The translations under genes and the position numbers were made by a program. From positions 1-64,000 of the forward strand of contig NZ_BMVU01000033.1 of NCBI RefSeq assembly GCF_014650875.1: a DNA stretch of 64,000 nucleotides, written 5' to 3'. Shown one piece after another: positions 8,647 through 17,824 of the stretch (its first letter is position 1; each line of letters starts with the position of its first letter). The notes below the pieces were generated by a model, which saw nothing but the letters and a program-made list of their open reading frames with translations, did not search any database and was not told the DNA's origin. Source of the stretch: Streptomyces minutiscleroticus. Lineage in GTDB: Bacteria; Actinomycetota; Actinomycetes; Streptomycetales; Streptomycetaceae.

Positions 8647-11171
8647 CGACCGGGACCGGAGCCGGGACGAGCAGGACCGGGACGGCCACGACCGGGGCGG
8701 CCGGGGCGAGCGGACCGGGCGGGGCCGCCGGGACGGCGAGGACGACCGGGACCGCCGGCACCCCCGCCGGCCTCACCCAGCACTCCGGCACCAGGGGCGG
8801 CATCGGCGAGTCCACGCTGCGCCCCGACGGCACGCTCAAGGTCACGGGCGAGTTCGCGTACTCCTCCGACATGTGGCACGAGGACATGCTGTGGGGCCAC
8901 ATCCTGCGCTCCACCACCGCCCACGCGGAGATCGTCTCCATCGACACCTCCGCCGCGCTCGCCCAGCCCGGCGTGTACGCGGTGATGACCTACGACGACC
9001 TGCCGACGGACGTGCGTCACTACGGCCTGGAGATCCAGGACACGCCCGTCCTCGCGCACGGCCGGGTCCGCCACCACGGCGAGCCCGTCGCGATCGTGGC
9101 CGCCGACCACCCGGAGACCGCGCGCCGCGCCGCCGCGAAGATCGTGGTCGAGTACCGGGAGCTGCCCGTCGTCACCGACGAGGCGTCCGCGACCGCGCCC
9201 GGCGCGCCCCTGATCCACGAGAACCGCACGGACCTCCCCCAAGGGCCTCCGACAGGCTCCGGTCCAGGGGGGACCCCCGTCACCGGCCACGTCCCGCACC
9301 CCAACATCGTGCACCGCCAGCCGATCGTGCGCGGGAACGCGGAGGAGGCCGCGAGGAGGGCCGACTTCGTCGTGCGCGGCGAGTACACCTTCGGCATGCA
9401 GGACCAGGCCTTCCTCGGGCCGGAGTCGGGGCTCGCGGTCCCCGGCGAGGACGGCGGCGTCGACCTGTACGTCGCCACCCAGTGGCTCCACTCCGACCTG
9501 CGGCAGATCGCGCCCGTCCTCGGACTGCCCGAGGACAAGGTGCGGATGACGCTGTCGGGCGTCGGCGGCGCGTTCGGCGGCCGTGAGGACCTGTCGATGC
9601 AGATCCACGCCTGCCTGCTGGCGCTGCGCACCGGCAAGCCCGTCAAGATCGTCTACAACCGGTTCGAGTCCTTCTTCGGGCACGTCCACCGCCACCCGGC
9701 CAAGCTGACGTACGAGCACGGGGCGACCAGGGACGGCAAGCTCACCCACGTGAGGGCCCGGATCGTGCTCGACGGCGGCGCGTACGCCTCGGCCTCGCCC
9801 GCGGTCGTGGGCAACGCCTCCAGCCTGGGCGTCGGCCCGTACGTCGTCGACGACGTCGACATCGAGGCGGTCGCGCTCTACACCAACAACCCGCCCTGCG
9901 GCGCCATGCGCGGCTTCGGCGCGGTCCAGGCGTGCTTCGCGTACGAGGCGCAGATGGACAAGCTGGCCGCGGCGGTCGGCATGGACCCGGTGGAGTTCCG
10001 GCGGCTGAACGCCATGAAGCAGGGCTCCGTCATGCCCACCGGGCAGGTCGTCGACTCGCCCGCGCCCGTCGCCGAACTGCTGCGCCGGGTCAAGGCGATG
10101 CCGCTGCCGCCCGAGCGCCAGTGGGAGAGCAGCGAGGGCGCCGACGTGCGCCAGCTGCCCGGCGGCCTGTCCAACACCACGCACGGCGAGGGCGTCGTGC
10201 GCGGCGTCGGCTACGCGGTCGGCATCAAGAACGTCGGCTTCTCCGAGGGCTTCGACGACTACTCCACGGCCAGGGTGCGCATGGAGGTCGTCGGAGGCGA
10301 GGCGGTGGCGACCGTGCACACCGCGATGGCCGAGGTCGGCCAGGGCGGCGTCACCGTCCACGCCCAGATCGCCCGCACCGAGCTGGGCGTCTCCCGGGTG
10401 ACGATCGACCCGGCGGACACCCGGGTGGGCAGCGCCGGCTCGACCTCCGCCTCCCGCCAGACCTACGTCACCGGCGGCGCGATCAAGAACTCCTGCGAGC
10501 TGGTCCGCGAGAAGGTCCTGGAGCTGGGACGGCGCCGTTTCGGCACGTACCACCCGGCCTGGGCGACGGCCGAGCTCCTCCTGGAGGACGGCAAGGTCGT
10601 CACCGACGGCGGCGAGGTCCTGGCCGACCTCGTGGACGTGCTGGGCGAGGAGGCGGTCGAGGTCGAGGCCGAGTGGCGGCACCGCCCGACCCGGCCCTTC
10701 GACCCGCGCACCGGTCAGGGCGACGGCCACGTGCAGTACTCGTTCGCCGCCCACCGCGCCGTCGTCGAGGTCGACACCGAACTGGGCCTGGTCAAGGTGG
10801 TCGAGCTGGCCTGCGCCCAGGACGTCGGCAAGGCGCTCAACCCGCTCTCCGTCGTCGGCCAGATCCAGGGCGGCACCGTCCAGGGCCTGGGCATGGCCGT
10901 CATGGAGGAGATCCTCGTCGACCCGGCGACCGCCAAGGTCAGGAACCCGTCCTTCACGGACTACCTGATCCCCACCATCCTCGACACGCCGACCCTCCCC
11001 GTCGACGTGCTCGAACTCGCCGACGACCACGCGCCGTACGGGCTGCGCGGCGTCGGCGAGGCTCCCACCCTGTCGTCCACCCCGGCCGTCCTCGCGGCGA
11101 TCCGGAACGCGACGGGGCTCCAGCTGGACCGGACGCCGGTACGCCCGGAGCACCTCACGGGCACGGCGTAG
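8643..11171 (+). CDS. Xanthine dehydrogenase, molybdopterin-binding subunit
   Basis: The 842-residue product is the large catalytic subunit that hydroxylates hypoxanthine/xanthine to urate at the molybdenum centre. It contains the aldehyde oxidase/xanthine dehydrogenase a/b hammerhead domain (about 60-170) and the Mo-binding domain, with GVGGAFGGRED near residues 305-315, the GAMRGFGAVQ cofactor loop, and GVGEAP carrying the expected catalytic base Glu806. Two oddities are visible: a ~50-residue Gly/Thr/Ala-rich N-terminal tail, and an in-frame REP-like insertion encoding about residues 197-213. ATGA overlap with the previous gene implies coupled translation. A perfect hairpin ends the operon. 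Confidence 0.93.
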   Translation: MTTGTGAGTSRTGTATTGAAGASGPGGAAGTARTTGTAGTPAGLTQHSGTRGGIGESTLRPDGTLKVTGEFAYSSDMWHEDMLWGHILRSTTAHAEIVSIDTSAALAQPGVYAVMTYDDLPTDVRHYGLEIQDTPVLAHGRVRHHGEPVAIVAADHPETARRAAAKIVVEYRELPVVTDEASATAPGAPLIHENRTDLPQGPPTGSGPGGTPVTGHVPHPNIVHRQPIVRGNAEEAARRADFVVRGEYTFGMQDQAFLGPESGLAVPGEDGGVDLYVATQWLHSDLRQIAPVLGLPEDKVRMTLSGVGGAFGGREDLSMQIHACLLALRTGKPVKIVYNRFESFFGHVHRHPAKLTYEHGATRDGKLTHVRARIVLDGGAYASASPAVVGNASSLGVGPYVVDDVDIEAVALYTNNPPCGAMRGFGAVQACFAYEAQMDKLAAAVGMDPVEFRRLNAMKQGSVMPTGQVVDSPAPVAELLRRVKAMPLPPERQWESSEGADVRQLPGGLSNTTHGEGVVRGVGYAVGIKNVGFSEGFDDYSTARVRMEVVGGEAVATVHTAMAEVGQGGVTVHAQIARTELGVSRVTIDPADTRVGSAGSTSASRQTYVTGGAIKNSCELVREKVLELGRRRFGTYHPAWATAELLLEDGKVVTDGGEVLADLVDVLGEEAVEVEAEWRHRPTRPFDPRTGQGDGHVQYSFAAHRAVVEVDTELGLVKVVELACAQDVGKALNPLSVVGQIQGGTVQGLGMAVMEEILVDPATAKVRNPSFTDYLIPTILDTPTLPVDVLELADDHAPYGLRGVGEAPTLSSTPAVLAAIRNATGLQLDRTPVRPEHLTGTA
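9233..9282. repeat. REP-like palindromic insertion inside xdhA
   Basis: The stretch begins CTCCCCCAAGGGCCTCCGAC and ends in a G7-type run followed by ACCCCC. It looks like the short C-run/G-run hairpin elements scattered in Streptomyces genomes. Here it stays in frame and encodes a Pro/Gly-rich loop between a hammerhead-domain segment and the following conserved sequence. Confidence 0.55.
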
Positions 11172-11174
11172 GCC

Positions 11175-11212
11175 CGTCGGGGCGGCCGCCCGGCCGGGCG
11201 GCCGCCCCGACG
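11175..11212. terminator. Perfect 38-bp palindrome, terminator of the xdh operon
   Basis: The sequence starting CGTCGGGGCGGCCGCCCGG is its own exact reverse complement over 38 bp, centred at 11193/11194 and starting 4 bp after the stop of the last xdh gene. It would form a very stable hairpin and separates the operon from the permease gene. Confidence 0.8.
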
Positions 11213-11339
11213 CGGCACACCGCGCAAGCACCACGTTCGCCTCGGGCCGTCCCCCGGGTCGTGCGACCTTTCCCGATCCCGCGTCCGCCGCCGAGGCGTC
11301 CGCCGCGGGTGCCCCTTTGAACCTTGGGAGCAGGCCACC

Positions 11340-12797
11340 ATGACCCAGCAGTCGGTGAAGCCCGGCACCACCGCCGACGACGCGGGCGCGGGAACCCGCG
11401 TCCCGGCCGGACGGTCCCGGCTCGACCGGTACTTCCACATATCCCGGCGGGGTTCGACCCTCGCGCGCGAGGTGCGCGGCGGCGTCACCACCTTCATGGC
11501 GATGGCGTACATCCTGCTGCTCAACCCCCTGATCCTGTCCGGGAAGGACGTGGCGGGGGACACGCTCGGGCAGCGGGCCCTGATCACGGCCACCGCGTTC
11601 GCGGCGGCCCTCACCACCCTCCTCATGGGTGTCGTCGGGCGGGTACCGCTCGCCCTCGCCGCCGGGCTCTCCGTCTCCGGGGTGCTCTCCTCGCAGGTCG
11701 TCCCGCAGATGACCTGGCCGCAGGCGATGGGCATGTGCGTGCTCTATGGCGTCGTGATCATGCTGCTCGTCGTCACCGGCCTGCGCGAGATGATCATGAA
11801 CGCCATCCCGGCGGCGCTCAAACACGCGATCACCATGGGCATCGGCCTGTTCGTCGCGCTCATCGGCTTCTACAAGGCCGGCTTCGTCCACCAGGGGGAG
11901 TCCACGCCGGTCAGCCTCGGCCCGGCCGGCGAACTCGCCGGCTGGCCGGTGCTGCTCTTCGCCGTCACCCTGCTGCTGATCCTCATGCTCCAGGCGCGCG
12001 GCGTACCCGGCGCGATCCTCCTCGGCATCGTCACCGGCACCGCCGCCGCGGTGACCCTGAACGCGCTGGGCGTCGTCGACCCGCGGCAGTGGGCGAACGG
12101 CGCCCCCGCCCTGCACGGCTCCGCCGTCTCGATGCCGGACTTCTCGCTCCTCGGGCAGGTCGAATTCGGCGGCTGGGGGCAGGCCGGCGCGATGACCGTC
12201 GGCATGATCGTCTTCACGCTGGTGCTCGCCGGGTTCTTCGACGCGATGGCCACCGTCATCGGCGTCGGCACCGAGGCCGGGCTCGCCGACGGGCGCGGCC
12301 GGATGCCCGGGCTGTCCAGGGCCCTGTTCGTGGACGGCGCGGGCGGCGCGATCGGCGGGGTGGCGGGCGCCTCCGGGCAGACCGTCTTCGTCGAGTCCGC
12401 CACCGGCGTCGGCGAGGGCGCCCGCACCGGCCTGTCCTCGGTCGTCACCGGACTCCTCTTCGCGGCCTGCCTGTTCTTCACCCCGCTCACCGCGATCGTC
12501 CCCGGCGAGGTCGCCGCCGCCGCGCTCGTCGTCATCGGCGCCATGATGATGTCCCAGGCCCGGCACGTGGACTGGGCCGACCGCGCCACCGCGGTCCCGG
12601 TCTTCCTGACCGTCGTGATCATGCCGTTCACGTACTCCATCACCGCCGGCGTCGCGGCGGGAGTGATCAGCCACGTCGCCGTCAGGACTGCCCAGGGGCG
12701 GTTCAGGGAACCCGGACCGCTCATGTGGAGCCTGGCGGCCGTCTTCCTCGTCTACTTCGCACTGCACCCGATCGAGGGCTGGCTCGGCGTCCACTGA
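11340..12797 (+). CDS. Purine permease, NCS2 family (AzgA/PbuG type)
   Basis: The 485-residue product is an integral membrane protein with about 12-14 hydrophobic segments. It opens with the AzgA-type signature (RYFHISRRGSTLAREVRGG, then TTFMAMAYILLLNP) and later has IGVGTEAGL and the ESATGVGEGARTG substrate/ion region typical of hypoxanthine/guanine/adenine transporters, which import the base with protons. Its place after the xanthine dehydrogenase operon suggests import of purines for degradation. GGGAG precedes the ATG. A gap of 168 bp with a terminator suggests its own promoter. It may form a unit with the downstream xdhC-type gene (42-bp gap). Confidence 0.9.
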   Translation: MTQQSVKPGTTADDAGAGTRVPAGRSRLDRYFHISRRGSTLAREVRGGVTTFMAMAYILLLNPLILSGKDVAGDTLGQRALITATAFAAALTTLLMGVVGRVPLALAAGLSVSGVLSSQVVPQMTWPQAMGMCVLYGVVIMLLVVTGLREMIMNAIPAALKHAITMGIGLFVALIGFYKAGFVHQGESTPVSLGPAGELAGWPVLLFAVTLLLILMLQARGVPGAILLGIVTGTAAAVTLNALGVVDPRQWANGAPALHGSAVSMPDFSLLGQVEFGGWGQAGAMTVGMIVFTLVLAGFFDAMATVIGVGTEAGLADGRGRMPGLSRALFVDGAGGAIGGVAGASGQTVFVESATGVGEGARTGLSSVVTGLLFAACLFFTPLTAIVPGEVAAAALVVIGAMMMSQARHVDWADRATAVPVFLTVVIMPFTYSITAGVAAGVISHVAVRTAQGRFREPGPLMWSLAAVFLVYFALHPIEGWLGVH

Positions 12798-12839
12798 CGT
12801 CCGTACGCCCGCCCCTCACACGACTGGGAGACCGAACAG

Positions 12840-13991
12840 ATGCTGGACATCGCCGCAGAACTGCACCGGTGGGCCGGGCAGGGACGCGACTTCGCCGTGG
12901 CCACCGTGGTGGCCGTCGGCGGCAGCGCGCCCCGCACGCCGGGCGCCGCCCTCGCGGTGGACGCCGACGGCACGGCGGTCGGCTCGGTCTCCGGCGGCTG
13001 CGTGGAGGGCGCGGTCTACGACCTGTGCCGGCAGGCGCTCGCGGACGGCGTCCCCGTCCGCGAGCGCTTCGGCTACAGCGACGACGACGCCTTCGCGGTC
13101 GGTCTGACCTGCGGCGGCGTCATCGAGGTCCTGGTCGTGCCGGTCCGGGCCGCCGATCCGGTCCGGGCCGTGTACGCCGCCGCCCTCGCGGCCGCCGCGG
13201 ACGGCTCTGCGGCGGCCCTCGCCCGCGTCGTCTCCGGCCCCCGGGACCTGCTGGGCCGCGCCCTGCTCGTCCGCCCCGACGGCTCCTGCGAGGGGAGTCT
13301 GGGCGGTCCGCCGGAGCTGGACGGCACCGCGGCGGCCGAGGCCCGGGCCCTGCTCGACGCGGGCCGCACGGACCTCGTCGGCGTCGGCGCGGACGGCGCC
13401 CGCTGCGGCGCGCCGCTCGACCTGCTCGTCGAGTCCGCCCTCCCCGCCCCGCGCATGATCGTCTTCGGGGCGGTCGACTTCGCGTCGGCGCTGGTCCGGG
13501 CCGGGAAGTTCCTCGGGTACCACGTGACCGTCTGCGACGCGCGGCCCGTGTTCGCCACCCGCGCCCGCTTCCCCGAGGCGGACGAGATCGTCGTCGACTG
13601 GCCGCACCGCTACCTGGAGTCCACGCGGGTGGACGGCCGCACGGTGCTGTGCGTCCTGACCCACGACCCCAAGTTCGACGTGCCGCTGCTGCGCCTGGCG
13701 CTGCGCCTGCCGGTCGCGTACGTGGGGGCCATGGGGTCGCGCCGCACCCACCTCGACCGCCTCGGCCGGCTGCGCGAGGAGGGCCTCGGCGAGCCGGAAC
13801 TGGCCCGGCTGCGCTCGCCCATCGGCCTCGACCTGGGCGCCCGCACCCCCGAGGAGACGGCCCTGTCGATCGCGGCGGAGATCGTCGCCGTCCGGCGCGG
13901 CGGCAGCGGCGTCCCGCTCACCGGCGCGCACACGCCCATCCACCACGACGCCGCGCCCGGGGCGTCCCGCCGGGTGGGCTCGGCGCTCTGA
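12840..13991 (+). CDS. xdhC: XdhC/CoxI family molybdenum cofactor maturation protein
   Basis: The 383-residue product has the XdhC N-terminal domain with VAVGGSAPRTPGAAL and SVSGGCVEGAV, and a C-terminal Rossmann domain with IGAMGSRR-type sequence (AYVGAMGSRRTH) and GLDLGARTPEETALSIAAEI. XdhC binds molybdenum cofactor, has it sulfurated and inserts it into xanthine dehydrogenase. It follows the purine permease by 42 bp and most likely shares its transcript. The MobA-like gene near 57 kb may supply the same cofactor pathway. Stop is in a GC-rich hairpin-prone spacer shared with the convergent SRPBCC gene. Confidence 0.92.
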   Translation: MLDIAAELHRWAGQGRDFAVATVVAVGGSAPRTPGAALAVDADGTAVGSVSGGCVEGAVYDLCRQALADGVPVRERFGYSDDDAFAVGLTCGGVIEVLVVPVRAADPVRAVYAAALAAAADGSAAALARVVSGPRDLLGRALLVRPDGSCEGSLGGPPELDGTAAAEARALLDAGRTDLVGVGADGARCGAPLDLLVESALPAPRMIVFGAVDFASALVRAGKFLGYHVTVCDARPVFATRARFPEADEIVVDWPHRYLESTRVDGRTVLCVLTHDPKFDVPLLRLALRLPVAYVGAMGSRRTHLDRLGRLREEGLGEPELARLRSPIGLDLGARTPEETALSIAAEIVAVRRGGSGVPLTGAHTPIHHDAAPGASRRVGSAL

Positions 13992-14072
13992 GGCCGCGGG
14001 CGCCGGGGCGGCCCGGGGCGCCCGGTGCGGGGCGCCGGGCAGCGGGGGCCGGGATCGGCGGACCAGCGGGAC

Positions 14073-14522
14073 TCAGGAGCGATCCGAGGGCGCCCGCAGC
14101 AGCCGCTTCAGCACCTGCCCGAACATCACCCCCGCCCCGGCCCGCAGCAGCGGGTCGAGGGCGCGGGGGAGCGGCCGGACCGCCGCGTCCTCGCGCCACA
14201 CCACGTGCGCGCCCCCGCGCGTCGGCCCGACCTCGATCTCCGCCCACCCCGTGACGAACGAACCCCGCTTGACGAGCCGGCAGAACCCGGCCTCCGCGCC
14301 GTTCGGCGGCCGCCACACGACGACCTCCATCGGGTCGTCGAAGCCCAGCGGCCCCGCCCCCGTCCGGGCCACGAACACCGTGCCCTCGCCGGTCGGCGCC
14401 GGCGTGGTGACGGTGACGCGCGTGAACGGCACGAGATCGCCGTGCCGCGGCCAGTCCGTGACGCGCCGCCATGCCTCGGCGACGGTCAGCGGGGCGTCCT
14501 GCTCGACAACGAAGAGAGCCAC
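14073..14522 (-). CDS. SRPBCC (START-like) family protein
   Basis: The 149-residue product fits the SRPBCC/polyketide cyclase fold: a short strand (VALFVVEQDAPL), an N-terminal helix after VAEAWRRVTDWPRHGDLVPF, then a seven-strand sheet region and a long C-terminal helix (about 115-145). Such proteins bind hydrophobic ligands; the ligand here is unknown. GTG 14522 was chosen because a -10 element TACGAT lies exactly 6 nt before it and no Shine-Dalgarno is present, which suggests a leaderless mRNA. It is divergent from the P450 gene 148 bp away and convergent with xdhC. Confidence 0.8.
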   Translation of the reverse strand: MALFVVEQDAPLTVAEAWRRVTDWPRHGDLVPFTRVTVTTPAPTGEGTVFVARTGAGPLGFDDPMEVVVWRPPNGAEAGFCRLVKRGSFVTGWAEIEVGPTRGGAHVVWREDAAVRPLPRALDPLLRAGAGVMFGQVLKRLLRAPSDRS

Positions 14523-14528
14523 GGGCCG

Positions 14529-14534
14529 ATCGTA
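14529..14534 (-). promoter_or_regulatory. -10 element of a predicted leaderless promoter
   Basis: TACGAT (TANNNT) read leftward ends 6 nt before the GTG start at 14522, the spacing expected when transcription begins at the start codon. Confidence 0.5.
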
Positions 14535-14670
14535 CGGGCGGGCCGGCGGCGGACCGGGGACCCACACCGGCGCCGCCCGGCCGACCGGGGCGCGGGGGCG
14601 GATGAGACGGCCGGTGGGAGCGGCACGTATACGACGGCGTACGGTCCCGGCCCCGACGTCAGGAGTCCCT

Positions 14671-15897
14671 GTGCTGCCGACCAAGACCACCGCCCCCCAC
14701 GTGCTGGATCCCGAGGGCGGCGCCCTCCACGCCGAGGCGACGTACCTGCGGTCCCGCGGGGCCGTGGTCCTCGTCGAACTGCCGGGCGGCGTCCGGGCCT
14801 GGGCCCCCACCGAGTACGCGGTGCTGCGCGGCCTCCTCGCCGACGCCCGGGTGTCCAAGGACCCGGACCGGCACTGGCCCGCCTGGGCCTCGGGCGCCTA
14901 CCGGGACACCTGGGCCGACGCCTGGGTCGGCGGCTCGACCCTGGCCACGGCGTACGGCGCCGACCACCGCAGACTGCGCGGACTGATCGAGCCGGCGTTC
15001 TCCCGGGACCGCGTCGAGGCGCTGCGGCCGCGCGTCGAGGAACGGGTCGCGGACCTGCTCGACCGGCTGGCCGCGACGCCCGGCGGCCGGGCCGACCTGC
15101 GCCCCGGTTACACCCACCCGCTGTCCCTGCACGTGCTCTGCGACCTGCTCGGACTGTCCGAGGAGCGGCGCGACGGCCTCGTCCGGCTCGCCGAGGCGCG
15201 CATGGACACCGCCCCGACGCCCGTCCGGGCCGCCGCCCACGGGCGCGAGGTCCACAAGGCGCTCGCCGGGCTCGTCGCGGAGAAGCTCGCGCGCCCCGGC
15301 GACGACCTGACCAGCGCGCTGCTCGCCGCCCGCGACGCGGACGGCTCGCGGCTCACCGGCACCGAACTCACCGGCACGCTGCTGCTGGTGCTCGGCGCGG
15401 GCCACGACACCACGGCCCATCTGATCGGCAACGCCGTGCACGCCCTGCTCGGCCACCCCGGCCAGCTCGCCCGCGTCCTCGACGGGACCGTCGGCTGGGG
15501 CGAGGCCGTCGAGGAGACCCTGCGCTGGGCCCCGCCGCTGGCCAACATGCCGCTGCGGTACGCCGTCGAGGACATCGCCCTGCCCGACGGCACCGTGATA
15601 CCGCGGGGCGACGCGATCCTGGCGACGTACGCGGCGGCCGGGCGCGACCCGCTCCGGCACGGCGGCGGCGCGGCCCGCTTCGACCTGACACGCGCCGACA
15701 AGGAGCACCTCGCCTTCGGCCACGGGGTGCACCGCTGCCTCGGCGCGCCCCTGGCCCGGCTCCAGGCGTCCGTCGCCCTGCCCGCCCTCTTCGCCCGCTT
15801 CCCGGGCCTGCGCCTCGACGCGGCGGCGCCCCTGCCCCGGCAGGTGCGGTCGTTCGTCGCCCACGGGTTCCGCAACCTGCCGGTGGTGCTGGGGTGA
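14671..15897 (+). CDS. Cytochrome P450
   Basis: The 408-residue product has all P450 landmarks: the I-helix oxygen-binding motif AGHDTT (about residue 245), the K-helix E-x-x-R in EETLR, and the haem loop FGHGVHRCLG with Cys356 as axial ligand. Length is normal for a soluble bacterial class I P450, which takes electrons from a ferredoxin; none is encoded nearby. GTG 14671 follows AGGAG by 5 nt, fixing the start. It is a single gene, divergent from the SRPBCC protein, a pairing seen in natural-product pathways but not enough to propose a substrate. Confidence 0.92.
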   Translation: MLPTKTTAPHVLDPEGGALHAEATYLRSRGAVVLVELPGGVRAWAPTEYAVLRGLLADARVSKDPDRHWPAWASGAYRDTWADAWVGGSTLATAYGADHRRLRGLIEPAFSRDRVEALRPRVEERVADLLDRLAATPGGRADLRPGYTHPLSLHVLCDLLGLSEERRDGLVRLAEARMDTAPTPVRAAAHGREVHKALAGLVAEKLARPGDDLTSALLAARDADGSRLTGTELTGTLLLVLGAGHDTTAHLIGNAVHALLGHPGQLARVLDGTVGWGEAVEETLRWAPPLANMPLRYAVEDIALPDGTVIPRGDAILATYAAAGRDPLRHGGGAARFDLTRADKEHLAFGHGVHRCLGAPLARLQASVALPALFARFPGLRLDAAAPLPRQVRSFVAHGFRNLPVVLG

Positions 15898-15931
15898 CCG
15901 GACGCCGGACGGGGCGCCGCGTCCGTCCGGT
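15897..15931. terminator. Inverted repeat between convergent genes
   Basis: ACCGGACG at 15897-15904 is exactly complementary to CGTCCGGT at 15924-15931, with an inner GGACG/CGTCC pair. It overlaps the last base of the P450 gene and lies between two convergent genes, so it may end both transcripts. Confidence 0.45.
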
Positions 15932-15991
15932 GCTACCGTCCGGCACGTCCCGCACATCCGCGTGGGCCCTACGGCCGAACCGCGCCGCAGG

Positions 15992-16255
15992 TCAGCCGGT
16001 GTTCCCGGTGTCCTCGGTGCCGTCGGAGCCCTTGCCGCCCCGGACGTTCCGGCCGGTCCGCCCGGCGTGCTCGGGGCGCTCGCCCTTGGGCCCGCGACCG
16101 CGTTCGGTGCGCGGCCCGCCGCTGCGCCAGTGCGGGTCGGCCTGCAGTTTCTCGGCCGCCTCTTCGGCGGCGTGCTTCCCGGCGCCGGACCGCTCGGCCT
16201 CCTTGCGCTCATGCGCACGCCTGACGTCGTACTTCTTGCTGCCTGGCTCGGGCAC
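15992..16255 (-). CDS. Small, highly charged hypothetical protein
   Basis: GTG 16255 is preceded by GGAGG at 8 nt and opens an 87-residue reading frame that starts VPEPGSKKYDVRRAHERK. The product is rich in Lys, Arg, Glu and Gly, has no hydrophobic segment and looks disordered, with a helical stretch around residues 15-45. I recall similar short proteins in other Streptomyces but no function is known. It is convergent with the P450 gene and divergent from the DksA/TraR-type gene. Confidence 0.6.
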   Translation of the reverse strand: MPEPGSKKYDVRRAHERKEAERSGAGKHAAEEAAEKLQADPHWRSGGPRTERGRGPKGERPEHAGRTGRNVRGGKGSDGTEDTGNTG

Positions 16256-16436
16256 GACGACCACCTCCAGCGCCCGCGGGTGCCCCCCGCCCCACCGCCG
16301 CAAACACCGGCCCGGCCCCGTGGCCGGGCTTGTACGACATTGCCCCCCGTTCGGCCGGTGTGCCGTCGCGCTTCGGGGGAACCACCTCGCATTGAAACGG
16401 CCCTTTCCGGATGAGGGGCCCGGTGGAAGGCGACAC

Positions 16437-16811
16437 ATGCTGGACATGACGAACACGACGACGGAACTCTCCGCCGAGGACCTGCGGGAGGTCGAGGAGC
16501 GGCTGACCGAGCAGGCCGAGCGCCTGCGCCGGGAGCTCGCCGAGGCCGAGGCGGCGCGCCTGGCGCTCTACGACGACTGCGAGCTGGACGCGGCCGACAT
16601 CGGGTCGCGGGTCACGGCGGTGGAGCAGCTGCAGGCCGACACGGGCCGGGCCCGCGACCTCCTGGAGCAGACGGACGCGGCCCTGGAGCGCCTGCGGGCC
16701 GGCACCCTCGGCCGCTGCACCGCCTGCGGCGGACCCGTCGCCCGCGAACGCGTCCTGGCGGTGCCGCACGCGGACCAGTGCGTCACGTGCCGCGCCGGGC
16801 GCGGGCGCTGA
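16437..16811 (+). CDS. DksA/TraR-type C4 zinc-finger protein
   Basis: The 124-residue product has a long N-terminal coiled coil (about residues 12-90, rich in Glu/Ala/Arg) and a C-terminal zinc finger with C-T-A-C and C-V-T-C separated by 17 residues, as in DksA/TraR. DksA enters the RNA polymerase secondary channel; actinobacterial versions are small and their role is less clear. GGAAGG before ATG 16437 fixes the start; two nearby internal Met codons are less likely. The gene is monocistronic. Confidence 0.87.
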   Translation: MLDMTNTTTELSAEDLREVEERLTEQAERLRRELAEAEAARLALYDDCELDAADIGSRVTAVEQLQADTGRARDLLEQTDAALERLRAGTLGRCTACGGPVARERVLAVPHADQCVTCRAGRGR

Positions 16812-16954
16812 CGGGCCGCCCGCGGACGGAGGCGTGCGGCGGGCACTTGTTCCGGTGAACTTCCCGCGTTCGCGGGCGCGGCCGGCACCCGGTTCCTAGC
16901 CTGGGGCCGACCGGGCGGGGTGTCCCGCCGGCGGGCGCGAAGGCGGGTGGGCCA

Positions 16955-17824
16955 GTGAGCGGACCGGTACGGGGGGAGCCCGGCGGGGGTGCGGCCGACG
17001 GCACGGAGGACCCGGGACGGCCCGAACCGGGGTCGGGCGTCCTCCGGGTGTTCGGGCGCCAGCTCAAGCGGTTCCGGCTGCGGGCGGGACTGGAGCGCGC
17101 CGAGTTCGGCGCGCGGACCGGTTACTCGACGTCCACGATCGCGTCGTACGAGCAGGGGCGGCGGGTGCCGCCGCCCCGGTTCATCGACACGGCCGACGAA
17201 CTGCTGGACGCGGGCGGAGTCCTCCGGGAGACGAAGGAGGAGGTGGCGCGGGCGCAGTACCCGGCGCTCTTCCGGGACGCGGCGCGCCTGGAGACCGAGG
17301 CGGTCGAGCTGCACGTGTACGACACGCACGTGATCAACGGGCTCCTGCAGACGGAGGAGTACGCGGAGGCCGTGTTCAGGATGCGGCGGCCGCTTCTGGA
17401 CGAGGAGACGATCCGACAGCGGGTGGCGGCTCGGATGCACAGGCAGGAGGTCTTCTCACGGTGGCCCGCACCGCTGATGAGCTTCGTCGTCGAAGAGGCC
17501 GTGCTGCGCCGGCCCATCGGCGGGACACGGGTGCACCGAGGGCAGTTGGAGCAGGTCCTGCTGACCGGACGGAACCGCAACGTCGAGATCCAGGTCATGC
17601 CGCTGCAACGGGAGGACCATGCGGGGCTCGCAGGGCCGTTCACCCTCATCGAGACGAAGGCGGGACAGCGCGTCGCCTACACGGAGGTGCAGAGGAGCAG
17701 CACCCTCTACACCGAGCGGGCGCCCGTCCGGGAGCTCGAGGCGCAGTATGGAATCATCCGGGCTCAGGCTCTCACTCCACGGGAGTCGATGGCCTTCGTC
17801 GAGGGGTTGCTGGGAGAGCTATGA
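16955..17824 (+). CDS. XRE-family regulator, Scr1/DUF5753 type
   Basis: The 289-residue product has a Gly/Pro-rich lead-in, an XRE helix-turn-helix (about residues 33-85, with TGYSTSTIASYEQGRRVPPP) and a C-terminal DUF5753 domain running to the end (for example NGLLQTEEYA and GNRNVEIQVMPL-like sequence). Proteins of this group pair with small DUF397 proteins and act as regulators, sometimes described as antitoxin-like. The next gene is such a DUF397 protein and overlaps by four bases (ATGA). Streptomyces carry dozens of these pairs, so the target of this one is not predictable. Confidence 0.9.
   Translation: MSGPVRGEPGGGAADGTEDPGRPEPGSGVLRVFGRQLKRFRLRAGLERAEFGARTGYSTSTIASYEQGRRVPPPRFIDTADELLDAGGVLRETKEEVARAQYPALFRDAARLETEAVELHVYDTHVINGLLQTEEYAEAVFRMRRPLLDEETIRQRVAARMHRQEVFSRWPAPLMSFVVEEAVLRRPIGGTRVHRGQLEQVLLTGRNRNVEIQVMPLQREDHAGLAGPFTLIETKAGQRVAYTEVQRSSTLYTERAPVRELEAQYGIIRAQALTPRESMAFVEGLLGEL

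Noticed and set aside
8580..12794. A 1404-codon leftward open frame opposite the xdh and permease genes
   Set aside because: It lies antisense to clearly conserved genes and is rich in Asp/Gly/Arg/His with no family resemblance. Long antisense frames are expected at this GC content.
13992..14072. Terminator hairpin between xdhC and the SRPBCC gene
   Set aside because: Several overlapping GC-rich inverted repeats are possible but none is clean enough to call one structure.
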